From positions 9,618-73,617 of the forward strand of contig JAEWBS010000063.1 of assembly GCA_023391005.1 (NCBI GenBank): 64,000 nt of DNA, in the 5' to 3' direction. Origin of the DNA: Bacillota bacterium. Lineage in GTDB: Bacteria > Bacillota > Clostridia > Oscillospirales > Ruminococcaceae. This document shows, in pieces, positions 8,220 through 16,905 of the stretch; within the stretch, counting starts at the first letter, position 1; every line of letters starts with the position of its first letter. The translations under genes and the position numbers were made by a program. The notes below the pieces were generated by a model. That model was not told the DNA's origin. It saw only the letters and a program-made list of their open reading frames with translations, and ran no database searches.

Positions 8220-8780
8220 AATCATAGTAAATGATAGTGCTTTTTATGTTATTGTTTTGACTAATGCAGTTTTACAGTATTTTGCAGTGCTCTATTTATT
8301 TCTGGCGGGCCCCGAGCAGTCATTGCGCTCACCTTATCATTAATATTTGGAGTATCGTCTCCTACTGAAACATTATGCCAAGGCTGAAAGTATTATTACT
8401 AAATTAACATTGAAATTTAAAAAGACCTGTGTTATTTGAACAGCATTCGACACCATTGCTTAGTTATAGTAGTGGTGTCAGCTCTACACTGTGGGCTGTG
8501 GATTGAAAAGATGTCAATTATGTAATCCTTGCGACAGCACAAAAGGAAATCAGAACGATTTTCTTTTGTGCTGTTGGTCTTATTATCGACCATGTCTGCA
8601 ATAAAGATGCTAATAATCAAGAAGGGAAAATGCGACAAATATAAGGCATCAATATATAAATAAAGTGGAAAATATGGTATTATTATGAAAACCCATGGCG
8701 TAATAGGCGATGGAGGCGTATCAGATAACATTTGAAATATCCCACTTGAAATTTATTGTTTAATAACAGGATGTGATAAT
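8220..8780. other. AT-rich intergenic region upstream of the cas operon
   Basis: About 560 bp without a convincing gene. A minus-strand 99-codon frame (8432-8731) has no ribosome site or family. The region holds the long hairpin at 8535-8573 and must contain the cas3 promoter; ACAGGATGTGAT precedes the cas3 ATG. Confidence 0.5.
8535..8573. repeat. Long hairpin in the cas3 upstream region
   Basis: CAGCACAAAAG (8535-8545) pairs perfectly with CTTTTGTGCTG (8563-8573); the six inner positions also pair (one G-U), giving a 17 bp stem with a five-base loop. It could terminate transcription entering from the prophage remnant or be a decayed mobile-element end. Confidence 0.6.
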
Positions 8781-11201
8781 ATGGCTAAACCCTTGGCACA
8801 TATAACGGCTATTGAAAACGCACGTGTTGAACAGACACTCAAAGCCCATTCTTTAAATGTGGCAGCGTATGCAGCCGAAAAGCTCAGGGGCATGAACCTC
8901 GAAAACACCGCCTATTTGGCCGGACTGCTGCACGATATGGGCAAATGCAGCGACCAATATCAGGATTACCTCAACCGGGCGGCGCACGGGGAGGCGGTTG
9001 TGCGCGGCAGCGTCAACCATACCTTTTGCGGCTGTGTCTATCTGCTTAAGCGGTATCACACCGGTCGACCGCAGGGCTTCGACACCATGGCCTGTGAAAT
9101 CATCGTTTATGCGATGGGCGCGCATCACGGACAGTTTGATTGCGTTACGCTTGAAAACACCAGCGGCTTTGAGCACCGCCTGAACAAAGACGCCGAGGAA
9201 ATAGGCTATGACGCAGCGGTCAAAAGCTTTCTAACCCACTGTGTGCCGGAGGCGGAAATAGACCGCTTGTTTTTGCTGGCCCAGCGCGAAATAGCCACAC
9301 TGCTCCAAAAGCTAAAGCAGGATGTCGGAACCGGCAGGCCGCAGATGCACTTTTTGATGGGTCTCGCGGCCCGTATGCTGCTGTCAGCAATCATAGACGG
9401 CGACCGGCGGGACACGGCGGAATTCATGGATGGGATCAAACTGGAGACGCAGGCTGCTTCCGAGGCCCTGTGGGCGGCACAGATTGACTATTTTGAAGCT
9501 AAGATCGCGGATTTTGATGCGAAAACCCCCATCAACCACGCCAGAAGTCGCTTCTCAGATCTGTGCCGTGATTTTGCGGTGGCCAACGGCGGCGGTATCT
9601 ACCGGCTGACGCTGCCCACCGGCGCGGGAAAAACCCTTGCCGCATTGCGTTATGCGCTGCACCATGCAAAGGCGCAGGGCAAAAAGCGGATCGTCTTTGT
9701 CATCCCGCTGTTGAGCATTCTCGAACAGAACAGCGCCGTCATCCGGCGCTACATACGGGACGAGGGTATTCTGGTCGAGCACCATTCCAATGTCGTCAAA
9801 ACCTTCGAAACACTTGAGGAATTGGACCACTACGAGCTGCTCACCGAAAGGTGGGAGGCGCCCATTCTCATCACAACGCTGGTGCAGATTTTAAACACGC
9901 TGTTCTCGGATCAAACCACCGCTGTGCGCCGTATGAGCGCCTTGACCGACGCGGTCATCGTCATCGATGAAATACAGTCGCTGCCCAAAAAGACGACGAA
10001 TTTGTTTACCGCAGCGCTGGACTTTTTGGCCTGGGGTTGCGGGGCGACGGTCGTGCTCTCCTCAGCGACGCAGCCCTGCTTTGACGAGACCGCCATGCCG
10101 CTGAGATATGGCCAGCTGGCTGAAATGGTGCCGTACGACGCGGCGCTATTCGATGTATTTAAGCGGACCCAGATGGTGGACAAAACCACCCCTTATGGCA
10201 TGTCGCTCGAGGAGCTGGCCGATTTTTCGACCGAGCTGCTGGAATCGGTCTCGTCGCTGCTCGTGATCTGCAACACCAAGGAAAGCGCCCTGAAGCTGTA
10301 TAATGCGCTAAAGGTGCGGCGCGGCTGCAAGCTGTTCCACCTGTCGACTGCCATGTGCCCGGCGCACCGGACCGACACGCTGGCGCAGATCAATGCGTCC
10401 CTTAAACGTAAAGAAAAGCTGCTGTGCGTCTCAACGCAATTGGTTGAGGCGGGTGTGGATTTTTCGTTTGAAAGCGTCATCCGCGTGGCGGCGGGGCTGG
10501 ATAACATCGCACAGGCTGCGGGGCGCTGCAATCGCAGCTTTGACTTTGACGGCATCTGCCGGGTCTATATCGTCAACCTCAGGCAGGACGCCGAACGGCT
10601 GAGCATGCTCCAAGAGATTGCTGCGGCGCAACGGTGCGCCGGCTGGCTTTTGCGTGCCTTTTCCCGGCAGCCCGCGCTTTATGCCGACGACCTGCTCAGC
10701 GACCAAAGCATCGCGGCCTACTACAGGCATCTTTTTGACGACCCGGATATTAAAGGGAAATTCGGTTTCCCGAAAAAGCTGCCCGATGGCCAAGTTGAGA
10801 ATCTGTTTGATTTACTCGCCGAAAATAAGACCCATATTGAACGCCCGGCGTTCAAGGGCCGCTATTTTTTGAATCAGGCCTTTAAAACCGCGGGCGAGGC
10901 GTTTGAGGTTTTTGATGAAAACACTGTGGAGGTCATCGTACCCTATGACGCGCAGGCGGACGCGCTGATTGCCGACCTGTTTTCTCAAAAGGCCGCCTTC
11001 GATTACGGTTTTTTGAAAGCTTGTATCGAAAAGGCGCGGCCCTACACGGTGCATCTCTTCCGGTATCAACACCAAAAGCTGCTGGAATACGGTATGCTGT
11101 CCTTTCCAAAGGATAAGGAGGGCAAAAAACGCTTCATCGTTTTGGACAAGCAGTGCTATCACCCTGAAACCGGCGTCAACATTGAGGTGTTTATCTTTTG
11201 A
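8781..11201 (+). CDS. cas3: CRISPR-associated helicase/nuclease Cas3, type I-C
   Basis: 806 residues with an N-terminal HD nuclease and C-terminal SF2 helicase. The HD motif LLHDMGK is at about 49-55, with further histidines at H23 and AHHG (about 114). The helicase motifs are LPTGAGKT (about 277-284), VIDEIQSLP (about 394), SSATQP (about 426), LVEAGVDFSF and QAAGRCNR (about 578). Cas3 is recruited by Cascade to unwind and degrade foreign DNA. All catalytic motifs look intact. First gene of the cas operon, 114 bp upstream of cas5. Confidence 0.96.
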   Translation: MAKPLAHITAIENARVEQTLKAHSLNVAAYAAEKLRGMNLENTAYLAGLLHDMGKCSDQYQDYLNRAAHGEAVVRGSVNHTFCGCVYLLKRYHTGRPQGFDTMACEIIVYAMGAHHGQFDCVTLENTSGFEHRLNKDAEEIGYDAAVKSFLTHCVPEAEIDRLFLLAQREIATLLQKLKQDVGTGRPQMHFLMGLAARMLLSAIIDGDRRDTAEFMDGIKLETQAASEALWAAQIDYFEAKIADFDAKTPINHARSRFSDLCRDFAVANGGGIYRLTLPTGAGKTLAALRYALHHAKAQGKKRIVFVIPLLSILEQNSAVIRRYIRDEGILVEHHSNVVKTFETLEELDHYELLTERWEAPILITTLVQILNTLFSDQTTAVRRMSALTDAVIVIDEIQSLPKKTTNLFTAALDFLAWGCGATVVLSSATQPCFDETAMPLRYGQLAEMVPYDAALFDVFKRTQMVDKTTPYGMSLEELADFSTELLESVSSLLVICNTKESALKLYNALKVRRGCKLFHLSTAMCPAHRTDTLAQINASLKRKEKLLCVSTQLVEAGVDFSFESVIRVAAGLDNIAQAAGRCNRSFDFDGICRVYIVNLRQDAERLSMLQEIAAAQRCAGWLLRAFSRQPALYADDLLSDQSIAAYYRHLFDDPDIKGKFGFPKKLPDGQVENLFDLLAENKTHIERPAFKGRYFLNQAFKTAGEAFEVFDENTVEVIVPYDAQADALIADLFSQKAAFDYGFLKACIEKARPYTVHLFRYQHQKLLEYGMLSFPKDKEGKKRFIVLDKQCYHPETGVNIEVFIF

Positions 11202-11315
11202 TATTGGCCGTGTCGGAGGCACATGGCTAATTTTATCAAATAGCGCGTTCTTTTCAATTTGCACATTACCGTCAGGCGGCGGCGCAATCTAAATTTATAA
11301 AAAGGAGGTATTCAA
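11202..11315 (+). other. cas3-cas5 spacer
   Basis: 114 bp, the only sizeable gap in the operon. AAAGGAGG at 11301-11308 serves the TTG start of cas5. No clear terminator is seen; an internal promoter is possible. Confidence 0.4.
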
Positions 11316-12035
11316 TTGCAGCACGACAATATTGTTGAATTTGAAGTCACCGGCGACTACGCATTATTTTCCGACCCCATCACCCGCGTGGGCGGTGAGA
11401 AATTCAGCTATCAGATCCCCACCTACGAAGCGCTCAAAGGCATCCTGCAGAGCGTGTATTGGAAGCCGACGCTGATCTGGATCATCGATTCGGTGCGCGT
11501 CATGAACCAAATTCAGACCGAGACCAAGGGCATCCGCCCCATCAAATACACGGGCGGCGGCAACGATTTGTCCTACTATACCTATTTGAAGGACTGCCGC
11601 TATCAGGTGCGGGCCCACTTTGTCTGGAATGAAAACCGCCCGGAGCTAAAGGATGATCGAAACGAGCATAAGCACCACAACATCGCCAAACGTATGATCG
11701 AGCGCGGCGGACGGCGGGATGTTTTTTTAGGCGCCCGGGAGTGCCAGAGCTATGTTGACCCCTGTCGCTTTGGCGAGGACGAGAGCTTTTATGATGCCAC
11801 GCCGCAGCTCGACTTTGGCACGATGTACCACGGCATCACCTACGCGGACGAGGCCTATTCCGACGAAACGCGGGGCAAGATGACGGTACGGCTCTGGCGC
11901 GCGGTGATGAAGCGGGGCGTCATTGATTTTCTTCGCCCTGAGCAGTGCATCCACCGCCCGGTGGGTGAGATGGCGGTCAAGCCTTTTGGGGAAGCGTTCG
12001 GCAATTTTGCGCCGGTGACGTCGGAGGTGCTTTAA
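11316..12035 (+). CDS. cas5c: Type I-C Cas5 (crRNA-processing endonuclease)
   Basis: 239 residues. Type I-C lacks Cas6, and Cas5 cuts the repeat RNA and caps the crRNA 5' handle (family knowledge). Typical blocks are [20 protein letters not shown] at the N-terminus, [13 protein letters not shown] (a Tyr in the region of the catalytic triad) and [19 protein letters not shown] (Lys/His candidates). Starts at TTG 11316, five bases after AAAGGAGGTA. Its TAA abuts the ATG of cas8c. Confidence 0.95.
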   Translation: MQHDNIVEFEVTGDYALFSDPITRVGGEKFSYQIPTYEALKGILQSVYWKPTLIWIIDSVRVMNQIQTETKGIRPIKYTGGGNDLSYYTYLKDCRYQVRAHFVWNENRPELKDDRNEHKHHNIAKRMIERGGRRDVFLGARECQSYVDPCRFGEDESFYDATPQLDFGTMYHGITYADEAYSDETRGKMTVRLWRAVMKRGVIDFLRPEQCIHRPVGEMAVKPFGEAFGNFAPVTSEVL

Positions 12036-13904
12036 ATGGCATGGATGAATACGCTGTATCAAACCTATGAGGCCAACGCCCACATGGCCGGGCAGCCGGT
12101 CGAGGGGGCGCCGTTATCGCTCGTAGCGCACATGACCGCCAACGCGCAGCTCGAGGTCATCGTCAGCCCGGAAGGGGATTTTTTAGGCGCGAGCGAACTA
12201 AAGAAGGAAAACGGCAAGACCATTATCCCGGTGACCGAGGCTTCGGCTTCGCGCTCGAGCGGCGACGCGCCGCATGCCTTGTGCGACACTCTCTCCTATA
12301 TCGCGGGGGATTTCGGAGACTATCTCGCGGATAAAAAGCTCGCCGAAAAATCACACAGGAAATTTGAGAAATACATAAACGCCCTGCGAGGTTGGGCCGA
12401 ATCGCCCTACGTGCACTCGAAGGTGCAGGCGATTTATGCCTACCTTTCTAAAAAGCAGCTGACGCAGGATCTGATTGCGTCGGGTATTATTGAGACGATT
12501 GACGATAAGCTCTCAGATAAAAAGGTTGCCGGAGCAGTCTGTGAAAAGGCGCTGGTACGCTTTCGCGTCTCAGACAACCAGCCCGAGGCCACATGGCAAG
12601 ATAAAACGCTTTTTGACAGCTATACCCGCTACTATGCCGCATCTCAGGGCGGTAAAAAGGATATCTGCTATCTGACGGGCGCCGAAAGCACGCTGTCCAC
12701 CAACCATCCCAAGGGCATTGTGGCGGCCAACTATGGCGCCAAGCTGATTTCGGCGAATGATAGCGCCAACTTTACGTACCGCGGGCGGTTTACGACAGCG
12801 GAGCAGGCCAGTGCCGTCGGCTACGAGGCGACCCAGAAAGCGCACAGCGCGTTGATCTGGCTGGCCGCGCGGCAGGGCGTCGTCGCAGGAACGCAGGACA
12901 AGCGTACCTATATCTGTTGGAACCCCAATGGCAAGAGGGTGGTCGATCTCGACGATTTTCTAGGGCTGGAGGAGGACGGCGAGCCGCAGGCGTACACCGA
13001 GGAGGGCTATAAAAAACGGCTGATTAGGGCGCTCAACGGTTTTCGCGATCAGTTGGACAACAACGACGACATCGTCGTCATGGGACTGGATGCCGCGACG
13101 ACCGGGCGGCTTTCGATTATCTATTATAACGAGCTTAAAGGATCGGACTTTTATGATCGCCTGACAGACTGGGCGATGACCTGTTGCTGGTATTTTACCC
13201 GCTTCACGCCTGAGAAAAAGCCTTATATCGACGAACTCACGCCGCTTACCAAGCAGGTTGTGCGCTGTGCGTTCGGCGTCGAGCGGGGCGCGTTTCTCGA
13301 GATCGATGATAGGGTTATGAAGGAGCAGTACCAGCGCATTCTCTACTGCATGCTCGATAAAAAGTCGCTGCCGCGCGACATTATGCACGCGGCGGTGCTG
13401 CGCGCCTCGACGCCGTTGGCCTATTCGTTCGGCAACCGCGAGCGCATTTTATCCACAGCCTGTGCGCTGATCGCCAAATACCACCACGACAGATCAGAAG
13501 GAGTGAGCATCAACATGGCACTGGACTATGAAAATTCCGACAGAAGCTATCTTTTCGGCAGGCTGCTGGCGGTGCTCGAAAAGGCGGAGCGCGCCACCTT
13601 TACGAGCGGAGAAACACGCGAGCCAAACGCCATACGCTTGCAAAACGCCTATGTCAACCACCCGATGAGCACCTGGGTGATCTTAGAGGACAAGCTGAAC
13701 CCCTATTTTCAGAGGATGCCGCCCGGCTGGAGGAACTATTATAAGGGTATTGTGAGCGAGATTGTCACCAAGCTGGGAACGCATTTTAAACCCGAGGAGC
13801 TCAATCGCCCGCTTGAAGAGCTGTACTTAATCGGCTATTATCTCCAGCGTGCGGCGCTCAACCAAAGCAAAAGCAAGGATGAAAACAAGGAGGAAGCATT
13901 ATAA
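12036..13904 (+). CDS. cas8c: Type I-C Cascade large subunit Cas8c (Csd1)
   Basis: 622 residues, the normal size for Csd1. It recognises the PAM and starts target binding. Typical patterns are the N-terminal ADNAQLEVIVSPEG-like block (MTANAQLEVIVSPEGDFLGA), a central TGAESTLSTNHPKGIV and VVMGLDAATTGRLSIIYY. The start directly follows the cas5 stop and the stop overlaps the cas7 start by one base (TAATG), so the subunits are translationally coupled. Confidence 0.95.
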   Translation: MAWMNTLYQTYEANAHMAGQPVEGAPLSLVAHMTANAQLEVIVSPEGDFLGASELKKENGKTIIPVTEASASRSSGDAPHALCDTLSYIAGDFGDYLADKKLAEKSHRKFEKYINALRGWAESPYVHSKVQAIYAYLSKKQLTQDLIASGIIETIDDKLSDKKVAGAVCEKALVRFRVSDNQPEATWQDKTLFDSYTRYYAASQGGKKDICYLTGAESTLSTNHPKGIVAANYGAKLISANDSANFTYRGRFTTAEQASAVGYEATQKAHSALIWLAARQGVVAGTQDKRTYICWNPNGKRVVDLDDFLGLEEDGEPQAYTEEGYKKRLIRALNGFRDQLDNNDDIVVMGLDAATTGRLSIIYYNELKGSDFYDRLTDWAMTCCWYFTRFTPEKKPYIDELTPLTKQVVRCAFGVERGAFLEIDDRVMKEQYQRILYCMLDKKSLPRDIMHAAVLRASTPLAYSFGNRERILSTACALIAKYHHDRSEGVSINMALDYENSDRSYLFGRLLAVLEKAERATFTSGETREPNAIRLQNAYVNHPMSTWVILEDKLNPYFQRMPPGWRNYYKGIVSEIVTKLGTHFKPEELNRPLEELYLIGYYLQRAALNQSKSKDENKEEAL

Positions 13905-14764
13905 TGAAAACGCTTGAGAATAAAATCGACTTTGTCGTGCTGGCATCGGTGATGAACGCTAACCCCAACGGCGACCCGCTAAATGGCAACCGCCCCCGTA
14001 CCACCTACACCGGCAACGGCGAAATTTCGGATGTCTGTCTCAAAAGAAAGCTGCGCAACCGTCTTCAGGACATGGGCGAGGCGATTTTTGTCCAGTCGGA
14101 CGATCGCTGCGACGACGGTTTTGGCAGCTTGAGCGAGCGGGCCTCCCAGACCATCACCGCCTACGCCTCAAAGGACGACTACGCCGCGCAGGCCTGCATG
14201 AAGTGGTTTGACGTGCGCGCCTTTGGGCAGGTTTTCGCCTATAAAAAGGGCAAGGACAAGGATAAAGACGGTGTTTCGGTGGGGGTGCGTGGGCCGGTGT
14301 CGATCCATCAGGCGGTCAGCATATCGCCGGTGGATATCAACAGCATGCAGATCACCAAGAGCGTCAACAGCGAGCCGACCGACGACGGCAGAAAGAGCTC
14401 GGATACGATGGGTGCAAAGCACATGGTCGAGTTTGGCCTTTACAAGATCAAGGGCGCCATCAACGTACAGCTGGCTGAAAAAAACGGCTTTACCGAGGAG
14501 GATGCCGAAAAAATTAAGGAGTGCCTGCGCACGCTGTTTATCAATGATAGTTCTTCCGCGCGGCCCGACGGCAGCATGGAGGTTGTCCGGCTGTACTGGT
14601 GGAGACACAACAACAAGATTGGGCAATATTCCTCCGCCAAGGTGCACAACTCGGTTCAGATCACGCCCAAGGACGGCGTGGCCTACCCGAAATCGGTCAA
14701 CGATTACAACATCATGCTCGAGGCACTGGACGGCTTGGTACCGGAGATCGTAGATGGCATATGA
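13904..14764 (+). CDS. cas7c: Type I-C Cascade backbone Cas7 (Csd2)
   Basis: 286 residues. Forms the helical filament along the crRNA. The diagnostic N-terminal NANPNGDPLNGNRPR is present, followed by DVCLKRKLRNRLQD and RAFGQVFA. ATG overlaps the cas8c stop; its own end overlaps cas4 by 11 bp. Confidence 0.96.
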   Translation: MKTLENKIDFVVLASVMNANPNGDPLNGNRPRTTYTGNGEISDVCLKRKLRNRLQDMGEAIFVQSDDRCDDGFGSLSERASQTITAYASKDDYAAQACMKWFDVRAFGQVFAYKKGKDKDKDGVSVGVRGPVSIHQAVSISPVDINSMQITKSVNSEPTDDGRKSSDTMGAKHMVEFGLYKIKGAINVQLAEKNGFTEEDAEKIKECLRTLFINDSSSARPDGSMEVVRLYWWRHNNKIGQYSSAKVHNSVQITPKDGVAYPKSVNDYNIMLEALDGLVPEIVDGI

Positions 14765-15425
14765 TGAAGACGATTTTCTGATGCTCTCGGGCATACAGCA
14801 TTTCGCGTTCTGCCGCCGGCAATGGGCGCTGATCCATATCGAACAGCTGTGGGAGGAGAATCTGCGCACCGTCGAAGGGAATCTGCTGCATGAAAACTGC
14901 CACGACGGTTATTCCTCCGAAAGCCGTAAGGAGGTGCTGCTTTCGCGCGGCATGCCGATCTTCTCAAGGACGCTGGGCGTCAGCGGCGAATGCGATATCG
15001 TGGAGTTTCGGAAATCCACACAGGGTATTACGCTGCACGGCAGAGAGGGACGCTATACCGTCTACCCGGTGGAATATAAACGTGGCGAGCCGAAGGACAG
15101 TGAGATCGACGCGCTCCAGCTCGCGGCGCAGGTCATCTGCTTAGAGGAAATGCTCAGCTGCGAAATCACCGAAGGCGCGATCTTTTACGGCAAAGTTAAG
15201 CGCAGGCAAAAGGTTGTGCTGACCGAAGAACTCAAATTGCAGGTCAGGGCGCTCTTTGACGAGATGCACGGCTATTTATGTCGCGGTTACGTCCCCAGAG
15301 TGAAACCCACCAAAAGCTGTAACGCTTGTTCTTTGAAAAATCTGTGCTTGCCGAAGCTCTGCAAAATCAAATCTGTCGGCGATTATCTGGACCAAAATCT
15401 TGGCGTTGAGGAGGCTTTGCCATGA
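14754..15425 (+). CDS. cas4: Cas4 RecB-like nuclease for spacer acquisition
   Basis: 223 residues. Trims prespacers and reads the PAM before Cas1-Cas2 integrates them. Visible are the first Cys (FAFCRRQWALIH), the RecB-type metal ligands GECDIVEF and YPVEYKRGEPK, and the C-terminal cluster CNACSLKNLCLPKLC that completes the Fe-S site. Overlaps cas7 by 11 bp and cas1 by four (ATGA). Confidence 0.95.
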   Translation: MAYDEDDFLMLSGIQHFAFCRRQWALIHIEQLWEENLRTVEGNLLHENCHDGYSSESRKEVLLSRGMPIFSRTLGVSGECDIVEFRKSTQGITLHGREGRYTVYPVEYKRGEPKDSEIDALQLAAQVICLEEMLSCEITEGAIFYGKVKRRQKVVLTEELKLQVRALFDEMHGYLCRGYVPRVKPTKSCNACSLKNLCLPKLCKIKSVGDYLDQNLGVEEALP

Positions 15426-16453
15426 AAAAGCTGTTAAACACCCTTTATGTCACGACCGAAAACGCCTATTTGGCGCTGGATGGTGAAAATATCGTGGTGC
15501 AGTGCGACGGCGATACCTTGGGTCGGCTGCCGCTTCACATGATTGACGGCATCATGGCTTTTGGGTACATCGGCGCGAGCCCCGCGCTGATGGGTAAGTG
15601 CGCCGAGATGAATAAATCTCTGGTGTTTTTAAAGCCCAGCGGGCGCTTTCTGGCAAAGGTCACCGGCAAATCTTATGGGAACATTCTGCTGCGCCGTGCA
15701 CAGTACCGCGTCTGCGACGATGAGATGCGCGCCTTGGCCATCGCCAAAAATATGATTTCGGCCAAGCTGTCGAATTGCAGCACAGTGATTAGCCGTGCGG
15801 TACGTGATCACGCGCTGCGCATTGACACCGAGCGCTTTGCCCGGGTGGACGCAGCGCTGCAAAAGGGCAAGACAAGCGCCTATCACGCGCAGAGCGCCGA
15901 CAGCCTGCGCGGGCTTGAGGGCGAATGCGCCAGCCTTTATTTTTCGGTGTTTGACGAAATGATCCTGCAGCAGAAGGACGATTTTTTCTATAAGAGCCGT
16001 TCGCGCCGCCCACCAATGGATAACGTTAACGCGATGCTTTCATTTTCATACAGCCTGCTAACCTCGATGTGTGTCAGCGCGCTTGAATCGGTGGGACTTG
16101 ACGCCTACGCCGGCGTTTACCACACCGAAAGACCGGGGCGTTGCTCCTTGGCGCTGGATATGCTGGAAGAATTCCGAGCCCCGTTTGCCGACCGTTTTGT
16201 GCTGACGGTAATCAATAAAAGAAGCATCTGCGGCAAGGATTTTATCGAAAAGGAAAACGGCGGAATTTTGCTCACCGAGGACGGCCGCAAACAGCTCCTC
16301 ACGCTGTGGCAGCAAAAAAAGAAAGAGGAAATCCTGCATCCATTTTTGCAGGAAAAAGTGGAATGGGGCCTGCTGCCCTATGTTCAGGCAATGCTTTTGG
16401 CCAAATATATCCGCGGAGACCTTGACGCATATCCGCCGTTTATATGGAGGTAG
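15422..16453 (+). CDS. cas1: CRISPR integrase Cas1, type I-C
   Basis: 343 residues. The metal-binding residues fall in LEGECASLYF (Glu, about 164), GVYHTERPGR (His, about 233) and ALDMLEEFR (Asp, about 245). Inserts new spacers at the leader end with Cas2. ATGA overlap with cas4. Confidence 0.96.
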   Translation: MKKLLNTLYVTTENAYLALDGENIVVQCDGDTLGRLPLHMIDGIMAFGYIGASPALMGKCAEMNKSLVFLKPSGRFLAKVTGKSYGNILLRRAQYRVCDDEMRALAIAKNMISAKLSNCSTVISRAVRDHALRIDTERFARVDAALQKGKTSAYHAQSADSLRGLEGECASLYFSVFDEMILQQKDDFFYKSRSRRPPMDNVNAMLSFSYSLLTSMCVSALESVGLDAYAGVYHTERPGRCSLALDMLEEFRAPFADRFVLTVINKRSICGKDFIEKENGGILLTEDGRKQLLTLWQQKKKEEILHPFLQEKVEWGLLPYVQAMLLAKYIRGDLDAYPPFIWR

Positions 16454-16456
16454 GCC

Positions 16457-16747
16457 ATGTTGGTGCTAATCACTTATGATGTAAATACCGAGGACGCCAA
16501 GGGCAGTAAACGCCTGCGCAAGGTGGCAAAGATTTGTGTCAACTACGGACAACGGGTACAAAATTCCGTGTTTGAGTGCCTGCTGTCTCCCACCGAGCTG
16601 TGTGTGGTGAAAAACCAGCTGCTTGGCATCATAGACGAATCTAAGGACAGTTTACGCATCTACAATCTTGGGAACAGTTATAAAAACCGCATTGAGCATT
16701 ATGGCGCTAAGCAAACCTACCTCCCCGATGACGCGATGATCTTTTGA
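16457..16747 (+). CDS. cas2: CRISPR-associated Cas2
   Basis: 96 residues. LITYDVNTED carries the conserved Asp; VQNSVFECLLSPTEL is the typical core. Structural partner of Cas1. Last cas gene, 159 bp before the first repeat. Confidence 0.96.
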   Translation: MLVLITYDVNTEDAKGSKRLRKVAKICVNYGQRVQNSVFECLLSPTELCVVKNQLLGIIDESKDSLRIYNLGNSYKNRIEHYGAKQTYLPDDAMIF

Positions 16748-16905
16748 CGCGAATGTCAAGCGCACATAAATTCTCTGGCGCATTCGCGCGGCATTTTTGA
16801 TGAATGTGGAAGCACACGCCTTATCCCCATTACCTTATTTGGAATTATTTTAGCAATAGTTTATATTTTTTAGAAAAATACAGATGAAAATTTGTGCTTT
16901 TCGCA
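16748..16905 (+). promoter_or_regulatory. CRISPR leader
   Basis: 158 bp between cas2 and the first repeat, AT-rich toward the array (A/T runs at about 16852-16880). By position and composition this is the leader that carries the array promoter and the integration site. No further motif is assigned. Confidence 0.75.

Noticed and set aside
8432..8731. 99-residue minus-strand frame upstream of cas3
   Set aside because: No ribosome site, low-complexity hydrophobic composition, and it spans a palindromic hairpin.
14168..14869. 233-residue minus-strand frame
   Set aside because: Antisense to cas7 and the cas4 start; no supporting signals.
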